Of a stretch of DNA of 64,000 bases, positions 36,104 to 45,921 are shown piece after piece. Position numbers and translations under genes: made by a program. A model generated the notes under the pieces. It saw nothing but the letters and a program-made list of their open reading frames with translations, was not told the origin of the DNA and did no database searches. Every line of letters starts with the position of its first letter. Within the stretch, counting starts at the first letter, position 1. This DNA is from Thalassotalea euphylliae (GTDB lineage: Bacteria > Pseudomonadota > Gammaproteobacteria > Enterobacterales > Alteromonadaceae): contig NZ_QUOU01000001.1 in NCBI RefSeq assembly GCF_003390335.1, positions 3,224,001 to 3,288,000 on the forward strand, written 5' to 3'.

Positions 36104-37195
36104 ATGAAAAAAGTGATGAAAAAATTAGCCCTTGCCCTGAGCCTTGGTGTCGGCGTAAACGCTGGTTTAATGACGACCAGCGCCCACGCCGCACAAGAGA
36201 GTGTCAAAGTGGGGTTTGTCTATGTTAGCCCAACCGGTGAAGCTGGCTGGACGTATACCCATGATGAAGCGCGCTTATATTTAGAGGAAAAATTTGGCGA
36301 CAAAGTGACCACCAGTTTTGTCGAAAATGTTGCCGAAGGCGCCGATGCTCAGCGTGTTATTACCCAAATGGCCAAAAGCGGTCACGACCTAATTTTCACC
36401 ACGTCCTTCGGCTATATGAACCCAACCATTAAAGTGGCAAAGCGTTTTCCAAAAGTAAAGTTCGAACATGCTACTGGGTATAAACGTGCGAAAAACGTTG
36501 GCACTTACTTTGACCGTATTTATGAAGCGCGCTATTTAACCGGTGTTATCGCCGGGCATATGAGTAAAAGCAACACGGTTGGCTATATTGGCGCTTTTCC
36601 TATCCCAGAAGTGGTGCGTGGCATTAACGCATTTACCTTGGGACTGAAATCAGTTAAACCCGATGCCAAGGTCAAAGTTGTTTGGGTAAATAGTTGGTTT
36701 GACCCAGGCAAAGAGCGCGAAGCGGCTGACAGCCTCATTGATCAAGGAGCCGATGTGATCACGCAACACACAGACTCTCCTGCCCCACTGCAAGCCGCCG
36801 AAGCTGCCGGCATTTACGCCATTGGCTACCACTCAGACATGAGCGAATACGGTAAAAACGCGCACCTAACCGCAGCGGTACACAATTGGAAAGAATTCTA
36901 CGCCAAACGCGTTGCGCAAGTGCTAGACGGTAGCTGGCAATCAGAAGATGTGTGGCAAGGGATGGACGCCAATATGACACAACTGGCACCACTGAGTGAC
37001 GCAATTCCGCCCGAAGTACAAGCGAAAATCCAATTGCTTTCGGCGCAAATTGCAGAGGGAAAACTGCACCCATTCACCGGCCCAATGGTCAACCAACAAG
37101 GTCAGCAAATTTTAGCCAAAGGCGAAGTGATGGACGACAACGCGCTGCGCAAAATGGACTACTATGTTGCTGGCGTTGAGGGCAAACTCAAGTAG
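36104..37195 (+). CDS. BMP-family purine/nucleoside-binding periplasmic protein
   Basis: Substrate-binding protein of the BmpA/PnrA/Med family, 363 aa with a cleavable signal peptide ending SAHA. It is not a lipoprotein, unlike PnrA. Family features are VGFVYVSPTGEAGWTYTHD at the mature N-terminus, IFTTSFGYMNP, and GADVITQHTDSPAPLQAAEA. Last gene of the importer operon. Other members bind purine nucleosides or free adenine/guanine; the neighbouring xdh-guaD genes point to purines. Confidence 0.88.
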   Translation: MKKVMKKLALALSLGVGVNAGLMTTSAHAAQESVKVGFVYVSPTGEAGWTYTHDEARLYLEEKFGDKVTTSFVENVAEGADAQRVITQMAKSGHDLIFTTSFGYMNPTIKVAKRFPKVKFEHATGYKRAKNVGTYFDRIYEARYLTGVIAGHMSKSNTVGYIGAFPIPEVVRGINAFTLGLKSVKPDAKVKVVWVNSWFDPGKEREAADSLIDQGADVITQHTDSPAPLQAAEAAGIYAIGYHSDMSEYGKNAHLTAAVHNWKEFYAKRVAQVLDGSWQSEDVWQGMDANMTQLAPLSDAIPPEVQAKIQLLSAQIAEGKLHPFTGPMVNQQGQQILAKGEVMDDNALRKMDYYVAGVEGKLK

Positions 37196-37242
37196 TAAGG
37201 CGCGACAAGCACTATAATGAACAAAGCGCTATCGCGTATCAT

Positions 37243-37285
37243 ATAAGAAAAGCGGATGAGCCCGTGAATTCAACCGCTTTCTTAT
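37243..37285. terminator. Hairpin between the convergent BMP and redoxin genes
   Basis: Arms ataagaaaagcgg and ccgctttcttat pair with one bulge around an 18-nt loop. Position between convergent genes suggests a shared terminator, but no good T run follows. Confidence 0.45.
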
Positions 37286-37314
37286 ACTCGCACTGTAATT
37301 GCACCAAATTAAGC

Positions 37315-37992
37315 TTAGCTTTTGTATTTAACCGAACAGCCATAAGGCGGGGTCAGCTTTTTCCCCACTGGCGAACCTGTCATTAAACTTTGCATGCTCA
37401 CTTCAACATAGTTAGTTGCTTTGGCGATATCTGCCGGGTTAGCTGACTTAATGCTGTCGATTGCACCAGTGTAGCGCAAGGTGCCTTTCGGATCGATGAT
37501 GTACATGTGTGGGGTTGTTTTTGCCCCATAGAGTTTGCCAACATCACCACTTTCGTCGAACAATACATGGCTAGGTGACGCCTTGCGCGTTGCCGTTAGC
37601 TCATTCGCTTGTGTGGGGTTAACATGCCCCTGCTTGCCCGGTGCCGATGAAATGATCGACAACCAAACGACATCTTGAGCTGTGTATTTACGCTGCAAGG
37701 CCTGCATATTGTCACTCTCGTAATGTTTTTTCACGTAAGGACATAAATGGTTAGTCCATTCCAGCACCACGTATTTACCGGCAAAATCCGCTAAGTTCAC
37801 CGTTTCGCCTTGGCTGTTGACCAGTGTAAAGTCAGCTGCGGGCGCATCCACTTTAATGGCTGCCATTGCTGCAGGCGTTAACACGGTCAATAATGCCATC
37901 ACTGCCAGTGCAAATAATACGGGTTTAATACTTTGCCATTTAATGGCTCTCGTTGGTGCGGCAGAGATAAAATCATTTTTACAAAGATACAT
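37315..37992 (-). CDS. Thioredoxin-fold redoxin-family protein (PRX-like1 type)
   Basis: 225 aa with an N-terminal membrane/signal segment (VLFALAVMALLTVLTPAAMA) and a redoxin domain (APAADFTLVNSQGETVNLAD). A single conserved Cys lies in WTNHLCPYVKKHY, the pattern of the PRX-like1 group; no CXXC is present. GGAG sits 7 nt before ATG 37992. It overlaps the 3' end of the DsbD-like gene by 14 nt, so the two are coupled; the DsbD-like protein may supply electrons. Role unproven; C-terminal PYGCSV holds a second Cys. Confidence 0.8.
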   Translation of the reverse strand: MYLCKNDFISAAPTRAIKWQSIKPVLFALAVMALLTVLTPAAMAAIKVDAPAADFTLVNSQGETVNLADFAGKYVVLEWTNHLCPYVKKHYESDNMQALQRKYTAQDVVWLSIISSAPGKQGHVNPTQANELTATRKASPSHVLFDESGDVGKLYGAKTTPHMYIIDPKGTLRYTGAIDSIKSANPADIAKATNYVEVSMQSLMTGSPVGKKLTPPYGCSVKYKS

Positions 37993-40153
37993 AACTAAGC
38001 TCCTGTTGTGCTTGTTGTATTGCGCTGATCACAATATTGGGGGTTAACACTTGTGGTAGCACTTGCTCTTTGCCAGCACCAGCATAAACCACATACAAAG
38101 GCACTCCAGAGCGTTGATACCGCGTTAAAAATGCTAAAATTTCGCTGTTTTTGTTTGTCCAATCACCAACGAGATAATGGACATTTTGTTGCTGCAATAG
38201 TGCTAGCAAATCCTCGTCACGAAAAGCAACTTGCTCATTTACTTTACAGGTAATACACCAATCAGCAGTCATATTAACGACGACAACTTGGTTGTTATTA
38301 CGCAGTTGAGCTAATTTTTGTTCGCTAAACGCATGCCCTATGTTAAGGCTTTGTGCGCCAGTGCCATCTTGATATTGCACACTCGCGATATCTGCGCCGT
38401 ATTCACTACCTTGTTGGCTTGAATAACCGGCAATCACGAAAGCGGCAAGCACTGCTAGATGAGACTCTTTGCCGACGCTTTTACTGGCCAGCCATAAGCA
38501 CAGCGTAAACATCAACAAACCAGACAACAACCACAATTGCCCTACGCTGTTGGTTTGTCCGAGAAACACCCAAAGCAGCCAAATAACCGTGGCGAGCATG
38601 GGAAATGCCAGAAACTGCTTAAAGGTTTCCATCCAAGCGCCGGGTTTAGGTATAAGGGAGGCAAAACGGGCAGAAAATGAAAGTAGCAGCATCGGCAAGG
38701 CAAAGCCTATCGCCAATGCCGTAAAAATAAGCACTGTGTTGAGCGCAGGGCTTACCATAGCAACACCTAGCGCTGTTGCCATAAAAGGAGCTGTGCAAGG
38801 TGATGCAACGATAACGGCAAGTACGCCAGTAAAAAACTGACTAGCGACACTGTTACCTTGCGTGAGTTTCTCGCCAAAGCCAGCCAAGCCAGCACCATTT
38901 GGGGCGACATCGAGTAGCATTAGGGCGATAAATACAAACAAGAAACACAAGGCGGCAATAACTAATGGCTGCTGAAGGTGAAAGCCCCAACCGATGGCTT
39001 CACCACTGGCTTTTAATCCTAAAATGACACCCGCAAACAACCAAAAACTCACTAAAATACCGAGCAAATACCCCCAATGATGCTTGCTTGTGGATGGTTC
39101 ATCACCTTTATTCACCGCTAACGCCATTGCTTTTAGCGACAGTACCGGCAGTACACACGGCATAATGTTGAGCATTAATCCACCGATAAAAGCGAAAAGC
39201 AGCATTAGCCAAAAGGGCTGTGCTGTTGAGTTCACCCCTTTAGCAGAAGCCGCCAGCACAGCACCACTTGCATCGTTAAACGTTGCAGTCAGGTAATAGC
39301 CTGCTGCGCCGTCAGTTAATAAAAACTCAATTGGCTCTTCGCCAAGGCTAAAGTAGTCAGACTTTTTTAGCAGCACATTAGCCTTGTCGTGATTGTCTGT
39401 TTGAAGCCACTGCTGAGCACTACTGTGTTGAATAAGATCACTGCGAAACGGCAATAATTGCCAGTTCGATGGATAGGGGATTTCTGCTGCGAGCGTTAAG
39501 TGCTCTTGCGTAATTTCGTATTGCGCTGATAGCCAGTGCGTTGTTGGCAACCTAGCTCGGGTTTGTTCAAAAAGAACAGCATATGCTGATGGTAAAGCGT
39601 TATCGCTGGTGGGCAGCTCAATAGTCAGACTTGCCCAGCCGGGAATGCAATCTTCCTGACAAACCAGCCAAGATAAGTCAGCCGTGATGGTGATCGATTG
39701 TTGCCTGCTGAGCTCGCCTTTTACCACGAACGGCACCATCAGTAAGGTATCGCCACTATAGCCGTAGTTCATTAGGTGAGCGACTGGAATTTGCTCAGGC
39801 AACGGCCACTGAATATCGCCAAATTCAATATCCGCGCTGCTTTGCCAACGCACTTGCGGCGCTTCGCCGGAATCACCTGCATTGCGCCAATAGGTGTGCC
39901 AGTTATCATCAGGGGAAAGTAAAATACCAAGCCACTGGGTACCATCACCACTTTTTTGGGTTATCTCATTGTGTTCACTTAACAACGCGACCTCGATATG
40001 TGGCCCTTTGGCAGTGCTTGAGTCTGGCAGTTTAGCAATGATTAAGCGCAGGTCTTGAGTCGCCAACTGAAAAGCCTTGGCAGGCAAGCTCACTAAAGTC
40101 GCGGGGGCAATAAAAAACAAAATACACAGCAGGAAAGTAATCGGGCGATTCAT
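37979..40153 (-). CDS. DsbD/ScsB-like thiol:disulfide interchange protein
   Basis: 724 aa with a signal peptide, a large periplasmic N-terminal domain (about 30-300), then a DsbD transmembrane core of eight helices. The core has Cys motifs GLMLNIMPCVLPVLS and ASPCTAPFMATALG. A C-terminal thioredoxin-like domain has CITC in TADWCITCKVNEQ. This moves reducing power from cytosol to periplasm. The long N-terminal domain resembles ScsB rather than E. coli DsbD. Co-transcribed with the redoxin. The 308-nt gap upstream shows no gene. Confidence 0.88.
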   Translation of the reverse strand: MNRPITFLLCILFFIAPATLVSLPAKAFQLATQDLRLIIAKLPDSSTAKGPHIEVALLSEHNEITQKSGDGTQWLGILLSPDDNWHTYWRNAGDSGEAPQVRWQSSADIEFGDIQWPLPEQIPVAHLMNYGYSGDTLLMVPFVVKGELSRQQSITITADLSWLVCQEDCIPGWASLTIELPTSDNALPSAYAVLFEQTRARLPTTHWLSAQYEITQEHLTLAAEIPYPSNWQLLPFRSDLIQHSSAQQWLQTDNHDKANVLLKKSDYFSLGEEPIEFLLTDGAAGYYLTATFNDASGAVLAASAKGVNSTAQPFWLMLLFAFIGGLMLNIMPCVLPVLSLKAMALAVNKGDEPSTSKHHWGYLLGILVSFWLFAGVILGLKASGEAIGWGFHLQQPLVIAALCFLFVFIALMLLDVAPNGAGLAGFGEKLTQGNSVASQFFTGVLAVIVASPCTAPFMATALGVAMVSPALNTVLIFTALAIGFALPMLLLSFSARFASLIPKPGAWMETFKQFLAFPMLATVIWLLWVFLGQTNSVGQLWLLSGLLMFTLCLWLASKSVGKESHLAVLAAFVIAGYSSQQGSEYGADIASVQYQDGTGAQSLNIGHAFSEQKLAQLRNNNQVVVVNMTADWCITCKVNEQVAFRDEDLLALLQQQNVHYLVGDWTNKNSEILAFLTRYQRSGVPLYVVYAGAGKEQVLPQVLTPNIVISAIQQAQQELSYVSL

Positions 40154-40461
40154 TGGTTAGCGTCAATGCGACAAAGCATTATTGATTAAATTTACACCAT
40201 CATAGCTACGCCCATGCCGTTATTGAAGATCAAATTGACCTTACCGCCAGCTATCGCCGTAATATGCTTCGTAATATGCTCAAAGAATACTTTTTAAGAC
40301 AATGCCTTTGACGTCGATTGTGCTGAGGTAAACATTCAGGTAAATAGCGCTCAACTAACGGGTCTAAGCTCAACAATACGCAGCACAAGCTGTTAAACGC
40401 GCGCTAAACCTGAAACAAAAGCAAGGCCACTAATGGCATAAATCAACCATTAAGTAACGCA
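40154..40461. other. Divergent intergenic region, no gene seen
   Basis: Between the divergent DsbD-like and DUF4174 genes. No open frame of useful length, no strong hairpin, no RutR-like operator. It must hold both promoters, which I could not pick out convincingly. Confidence 0.5.
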
Positions 40462-41016
40462 ATGCACACAAAACCCTTTATCACGGTAATATTATTAAGC
40501 GCGTTAGCAATAGCTTTTGCTAGTGCCAATATCATCAGTTTTGCAAGTTTCGCCCAATCGCCTAAAAGCGCTCCTTCCAAGAGCATTAGCCCTAGCTCTA
40601 GCCCTAAACACCTTGATAAAGAAGCCATTAAGTTAAGTGACTTTATTTGGGAGAAACGACTCGTACTTATCCATAGTAATGCTCAGCCACCGCTGATGCC
40701 GTTTATGCGCGCACTTGATTATGAAAGTCTGGCAGAACGAAAACTCGACGTGTACGCCTTGATCAATCAAGAAGCTTTTCAACTATTTCCCAACGCCGTG
40801 ATGCGCAGAACGCCACAATTGGATCGCTTGTTGAAACAAACATTTCACACGTCTCAGCAGGACAAAAACTCACAACTTAATAACAAAGCACTGCTCATAG
40901 GCTTAGACGGCAGTGTCAAGGCACAGTATTCGATTGGCGAATTAGATTACCGTGTAATTAGCAAGGTGATTGATGGTATGCCTATGCGCCGAGCTGAGCT
41001 CTCTTATTCGCGATAA
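40462..41016 (+). CDS. DUF4174-family protein
   Basis: 184 aa with an N-terminal signal/anchor (ITVILLSALAIAFASANII) and a Ser/Pro/Lys linker. The domain starts at LSDFIWEKRLVLIHS, runs through ALLIGLDGSVKAQYS and ends in IDGMPMRRAEL, the DUF4174 pattern. The fold is thioredoxin-like by family; no CXXC is visible. Function unknown. It lies between the DsbD-like gene and the TonB receptor and has no obvious operon partner. Confidence 0.75.
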   Translation: MHTKPFITVILLSALAIAFASANIISFASFAQSPKSAPSKSISPSSSPKHLDKEAIKLSDFIWEKRLVLIHSNAQPPLMPFMRALDYESLAERKLDVYALINQEAFQLFPNAVMRRTPQLDRLLKQTFHTSQQDKNSQLNNKALLIGLDGSVKAQYSIGELDYRVISKVIDGMPMRRAELSYSR

Positions 41017-41254
41017 TCTTGTTGCTACTAAACCGCCAGTCATTTGCTATTGATCTACAACTACGCCTGCACCGCTATCACCTTAGCTCTTCAACTGTAT
41101 TTCCCAATATCGCCAAAATGATGCAGTTGGTGATTTTACGCACACCACTAGTGCAAATATTCTACAAACAGTTATCTTGCGCTCTGTGAAAAACCAAAAC
41201 AATCCGCCTCGCAAACTTGTAAAGCACTGTTTTAATTGACTTTAAAAAAGATAT

Positions 41255-41270
41255 ATAACCGATCGGTTCA
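41255..41270. promoter_or_regulatory. RutR-like operator upstream of the TonB receptor
   Basis: Plus strand ATAACC-GATC-GGTTCA; the centre AACCGATCGGTT is a perfect 12-bp palindrome. It lies 78 nt before the receptor ATG in a 331-nt gap that otherwise shows no gene. Confidence 0.72.
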
Positions 41271-41347
41271 GGTTGGCTCAGGTGTTGCTCTGCTCATAAA
41301 AAGTTAAGAAAAACAAATATTAATATCAAAAATAAAAAGGAACTAAG

Positions 41348-43651
41348 ATGAGTACTGAGTTATCAAGGTTTAAACGCTTACCTATTGCTACAGCGATTAT
41401 GGCAAGCTTGGCAACAAGCGCTGTTTCAACGGTACACGCTGAGGTACTGGACGATTTAGATGACGCAGGTATTGAAGAAATTATCATTGTTGCCGAGAAA
41501 CGCAATGAAAGCCTGCAGGATGTTTCTCAAGCCGTCACTGCCGTCACAGGTGAAGATCTGCTGGATAAAAATATTCTCTCGTTTGTCGATTTAAGTGCGA
41601 TTGCACCGGGTGTAAACGTTGCCAAAAACGAGGGGTTCAAAACCATCATTTCCATCCGAGGCGTCGGTAACGAAGCTAACCAAAATATTGTCGCTAATCC
41701 CTCTGTTTCTTACCACATGGACGGCATTTATATCGCTTCACCTTTTGCCCTGCAAACTGACTTTATTGACGTTGAACTGATTGAAGTATTGCGCGGCCCG
41801 CAAGGTACATTATTCGGGCAAAATTCTACTGGCGGTGCCATCAATGTGATTAGTAAACGCCCAGAACTTGGCGAAACCAATGGTAAATTTGACTATACCT
41901 TTGGCGAGCATAACCTCAGCCAACTACGTGGCTCAGTAAATATACCACTAGGAGAAACAGCTGCACTTCGCACCTCAGTTTCTAAATACGATCGCGACGG
42001 TTTTTCAAAAAATGTACTTAACGGGCAAGAACTTGACGATGCCGATAACCTTACCATTAAAACCGATTTTTTCTGGCAAGCGACTGATAACACCAGCCTT
42101 CGCTTGATTGGGCAATACTTTGAAGCAGACAGTAACGGCGCTGCCATCAAAGGAATTGACGATCCAACTCCGGGGGCTCGCAATTTAGCGCAAGACACAG
42201 CGTCTAAATTTGAGTTGGACTCCAAGCTGGTCGGGTTAATTGTCGAAAGTGACTTGGGTTTTGCAACGGCTAAATACCTTGGCAGTTGGCAAGAAGATGA
42301 AATTATGGTGCAGCGCGACAACGATCGTCATGCTTTCAGCACTAACCCTGAATACACCATTAGCGCCTTCTTGCCTGAGATCAACAAGGTTGAAACGTTT
42401 ACCCATGAAATTAACCTTATTTCCAACGAGCCTGCTTTTGGTAAGCTCGATTGGATTGTCGGTGCGTTTTACCTTGATACCGATATTGAAGTGACTATTC
42501 GCGAAGAGCTCGATACCAATGGTAACGGTGTACTCGACGGCTATGTACCGGCTTTCCCAGATGTTTTTGCTGGTGACGTTGGCTTTATTTCTGATGCGAC
42601 CCCCAGCCGTGAATCATTGTCTATTTATGGTCAAACCACCTACAGTTTTAGCGATATCACACGTTTGATCACTGGCCTTCGTTACACCAAAGACGATGTA
42701 GAAAGTGCCGTTTCTAACTTTTTTGCGCCTGAGCCAACCTTGATCGAAGCATCAGTTGAAGAAGTAACTGGCCGCGTTGCCGTTGAATACGATATCAGTG
42801 ACGACATCATGGTGTACGGCTCATATACCCGTGGCTTTAAGCCCGGCGGTAGCAACTTAACCTTTGGCTTTGAACCCGGCGAATTTGATTTTGTCAGTGG
42901 TGCGGTTGATAACTCTGCGCCTTTAGTGTTCCCAACCTTTGAAAATGAAACCATTAACGCGTACGAAATAGGTATTAAAGCCGAGTTACTCGATAACCGA
43001 TTGCGCACTAACTTAGCGACCTTCTTCTACGACTATGAAAACCTGCAATTCCAAGCGACTGACCCCAACGCCTTCCAAGGCGGCGTAGCCAATATTCCTG
43101 AGGCTGAAATTACCGGTGCAGAGCTAGAGTTAATTGCGTTGCTGACTGATGATCTAATTTTGGATGTGAAAATGTCAGCACTTGATTCTGAAATTACCCA
43201 AGATTATTTCGCGCTAGATAACGTTGTCGCTGACGGCCTTGGCTTTGCACCGGGCGACGATGTGCTGCGCTCTGAGCTGGCCGAAAATGTGAAAGGCAAT
43301 GAGCTCGCCAAAGCGCCGGGCTTTACCATGGACGCAAGCCTAGAATACACCACGAATATTGCCACGCATGAATTTCGCTCGGTACTGCAATACACTTATC
43401 GCGGTGATTTTGAGCAGCGAATTTTTAACAACCCAGCGATTGACCAAGTCAGTAGCTATGAAGTGGTTAACCTGAGGTTCTCACTTGATCTTGATGATGA
43501 TGCGTGGGGCTTCGATGTCATGGCGACGAACCTGTTCGACAAAGACGGGGTGAACTCTCGAATGTCTGACGTGTTCGGCGTTAACGCAACTGGTGTTGAA
43601 CTGATCGCACCGCGCCAAGTGATGGCGAGGGTAAGATATAGTTTTTACTAG
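41348..43651 (+). CDS. TonB-dependent outer-membrane receptor, purine/ureide regulon
   Basis: 767 aa with a signal peptide, TonB-box-like IEEIIIVAEKR, plug domain (DVSQAVTAVTGEDL ... VEVLRGPQGTLFG-like, here IEVLRGPQGTLFGQNSTGG) and a 22-strand-type barrel ending in RVRYSFY. The family imports scarce ligands across the outer membrane using TonB-ExbBD. The ligand cannot be read from sequence. The RutR-like operator upstream and the surrounding genes suggest a purine, allantoin or a related compound. AAGG stands upstream of the ATG. Confidence 0.9.
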   Translation: MSTELSRFKRLPIATAIMASLATSAVSTVHAEVLDDLDDAGIEEIIIVAEKRNESLQDVSQAVTAVTGEDLLDKNILSFVDLSAIAPGVNVAKNEGFKTIISIRGVGNEANQNIVANPSVSYHMDGIYIASPFALQTDFIDVELIEVLRGPQGTLFGQNSTGGAINVISKRPELGETNGKFDYTFGEHNLSQLRGSVNIPLGETAALRTSVSKYDRDGFSKNVLNGQELDDADNLTIKTDFFWQATDNTSLRLIGQYFEADSNGAAIKGIDDPTPGARNLAQDTASKFELDSKLVGLIVESDLGFATAKYLGSWQEDEIMVQRDNDRHAFSTNPEYTISAFLPEINKVETFTHEINLISNEPAFGKLDWIVGAFYLDTDIEVTIREELDTNGNGVLDGYVPAFPDVFAGDVGFISDATPSRESLSIYGQTTYSFSDITRLITGLRYTKDDVESAVSNFFAPEPTLIEASVEEVTGRVAVEYDISDDIMVYGSYTRGFKPGGSNLTFGFEPGEFDFVSGAVDNSAPLVFPTFENETINAYEIGIKAELLDNRLRTNLATFFYDYENLQFQATDPNAFQGGVANIPEAEITGAELELIALLTDDLILDVKMSALDSEITQDYFALDNVVADGLGFAPGDDVLRSELAENVKGNELAKAPGFTMDASLEYTTNIATHEFRSVLQYTYRGDFEQRIFNNPAIDQVSSYEVVNLRFSLDLDDDAWGFDVMATNLFDKDGVNSRMSDVFGVNATGVELIAPRQVMARVRYSFY

Positions 43652-43710
43652 TCTCCTGCGACTGGTAGTTTTTACTTAGCTTACTTTTATTACATAGCTT
43701 AATTAGCTCG

Positions 43711-43743
43711 CAGGCTGATATTCTCCGACGGGATATCAGCCTG
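43711..43743. terminator. Strong hairpin downstream of the TonB receptor
   Basis: Eleven-base arms caggctgatat / atatcagcctg with an 11-nt loop, 59 nt after the stop. It is followed by taatttc rather than a T run, so it is a weak intrinsic terminator or a 3'-end protector. Confidence 0.5.
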
Positions 43744-43905
43744 TAATTTCTAATCACCACCCTGTTCTGCCCCAAATTTAAGCATCTTGCGCACTGCGTA
43801 ACCAATGCTGAGTAACTGTACATAGTTACTACAGAATTGGACACTATTGCCATACTCTCAAAAACTTTTCGCATGCTAGAATCCGCGCCCGCCTTGACAA
43901 CCAAG

Positions 43906-43920
43906 TGAGAATAATTCTCA
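43906..43920. promoter_or_regulatory. Fur-box-like palindrome upstream of the chemoreceptor pseudogene
   Basis: TGAGAAT-A-ATTCTCA is a perfect 7-1-7 dyad of the Fur type. It begins 7 nt after a TTGACA (43894-43899), so it would overlap the promoter spacer, the usual place for Fur repression. It lies 63 nt before the chemoreceptor ATG. Confidence 0.5.
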
Positions 43921-43982
43921 TTTAAACTCAAAGGAAACAGTTCGACATCCGTCTGCAAACATCAAAATTAGGAAAACAATCT

Positions 43983-45845
43983 ATGCTCGCGCGCCTCAAG
44001 CTCTCCACACAGCTGTACACCTCATTCGGTGTCATTTTGCTCTTACTTACCGTTATTTCTCTAGCTTCCTATTTCGGCTTTACTAAAATTCATGACAGTT
44101 TTGTTGACTACCGAGGGCTAGCAAGAGACACCAACCTTGCCGGGCGAGTACAGGCCAATATGCTCGAAATGCGACTGGCGGTGGTTAATTATAGTAATAC
44201 TCAATCTCAAGCAGCAGTTGAGCAGTATCAGCAGCGTAAAGACAAAATGACGGAATTTCTTGAACAAGCCACCGTTGAAATTCAACAGCCCGAGCGCGCT
44301 GCCTGAAAGAGCAGCTCGACCCTAGTGGTTTAGCAATGCGACAAGCAGTTTCAGATATCATTGTTTCGGCTTATCAAGACAAGGACACCCAAGCTTCATT
44401 TTACGCTTCGCAGTTACAGGAACACCTCCTGTTAGCCCGCTTGTACGTCATTAAGTTTCTCGTCACCAATAGCAGCAAAGATGCCAGCCGAGCAAATGAC
44501 GAGCTCGCCAATCAAATGCCCATTTACCTCAACAAGCTAGATGAAAATTTACAAAACCCGGCCAGACGTGCGCTGTTCGATAAAATTAAACTTCACTACA
44601 CGGCTTATCATCAGGCATTTTCAAGCGTTAAGCAGGTTATCACTGAACGCAATCAACATATCGAAGGAACACTCAACACTGTTGGCCCTCGTGTTGCCGC
44701 CGATATTGAAAAAGTAAAATTGTCGGTGAAGCAAGATCAAGACACCTTAGGGCCACTGGTACAAGCAGTAACTGAGCAGGCGGTAATGATCATTGTCGTA
44801 ATTGCTGTTATTGCCGTTGTCATCGGTATTGGCGTGGCACTGTTAATGCCACAAGTGATTCGCAAACCTATTGGCGGCGAACCCAGCGCCATTGCGCAAA
44901 TTACACGCCAAGTAGCTGACGGCGACCTCAGTCAACAACTGGTAAAATCAGAGAATGACTCAGGTATCTACCAAGCGGTTTATGAAATGAATACGAGTCT
45001 TCGCGGCGTTATCGGCACCCTAGTTGATACCAATAGCTCGTTGGTGATGTCTGCCGAACAAAGTGCGAGCATCGCATAACGTGACCACTGTTGGCCAACA
45101 AAAGCAAACCACAGAGCAAATTGTTGTTGCCGTTGAAGAATTATCGCATAGTGTTAATGAAGTCGCTGAACTTGCCAAGCGCTCTGAAACTAAGTCAGTC
45201 GAAGGCATGGAGAGCACAACTTATGGCCGAGATGTACTCAAACAAGCCTTGGCATCAGTGCATTCACTTGCTGACAGCATTCATTCGTCAATGGCTTCTA
45301 TTAAAAACTTGGAAGCTAAAAATGCTGATATTGCCTCGGTGGTGGAAGTGATTGGCTCAATTTCAGAGCAAACTAACTTACTTGCACTTAATGCCGCAAT
45401 TGAAGCGGCACGCGCGGGTGAAGCAGGTCGCGGCTTCTCTGTCGTTGCCGATGAAGTGCGCACGTTAGCTTCCCGCACCAAAGAATCAACCGCTGAAATC
45501 CAACAGATTATTGATAGCTTACAACAGGGCACGAACGAGGTGGTTGCGGTCATGGAAAACAGTGCCAGTTTAGCCACCGACACCTTAGATAAATCAGCTC
45601 AAACAGACCAAGCGCTAGATGTGATTTACCAAGCGATTAACGAAATTTCCGAAATGAATAGCTCAGTCGCAACAGCTGTAGCACAGCAATCGGTGACCGC
45701 CAGCGAAGTAACGCAAAACATGAGTGAGATTGGTAGCACTATTGAACAAACCATGATTGCTGCTAACGATGCACATGAAGCGAGTGAAGATGTTAAGCAC
45801 TTGGCCTCACAAATTGGTGCCGTCGCGGCTAAGTTTAAAATCTAA
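43983..45845 (+). pseudogene. Methyl-accepting chemotaxis protein with two frameshifts
   Basis: Three consecutive frames together read as one chemoreceptor of about 620 aa. Part 1 (from 43983) has TM1 and the start of the ligand domain and stops at 44306. Part 2 continues one base out of register (EQLDPSGLAMRQAVSD ...) through the helical ligand domain, TM2 (IIVVIAVIAVVIGIGVALL) and HAMP, and stops at 45079. Part 3 returns to the first frame with the whole signalling domain (EQTNLLALNAAIEAARAG). One missing base near 44301 (GCCC to GCC) and one extra base near 45075 (GCTAAC to GCATAAC) explain both. Ligand domain of about 240 aa suggests a helical bimodular type. Either real decay or two sequencing indels. 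Confidence 0.88.
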
Positions 45846-45866
45846 GCTAAGTGATTTTCGCCATTA

Positions 45867-45890
45867 GCCACCGAACATATGTTTGGTGGC
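45867..45890. terminator. Long palindromic hairpin between chemoreceptor and allC
   Basis: gccaccgaacatatgtttggtggc folds on itself (gccacc/ggtggc outside, aacatatgtt inside). It lies between two convergent genes, so a shared terminator is likely although T runs are poor. Confidence 0.5.
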
Positions 45891-45921
45891 AAGCTATCGT
45901 TTTAGTCGCAATGTATCAGGG

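Noticed and set aside
43809..43830. agtaact/agttact inverted repeat as a regulator operator
   Set aside because: Arms of seven A/T-rich bases with a 6-nt gap do not match the TTGACC dyad or the Fur pattern, and such pairs are common at this base composition.
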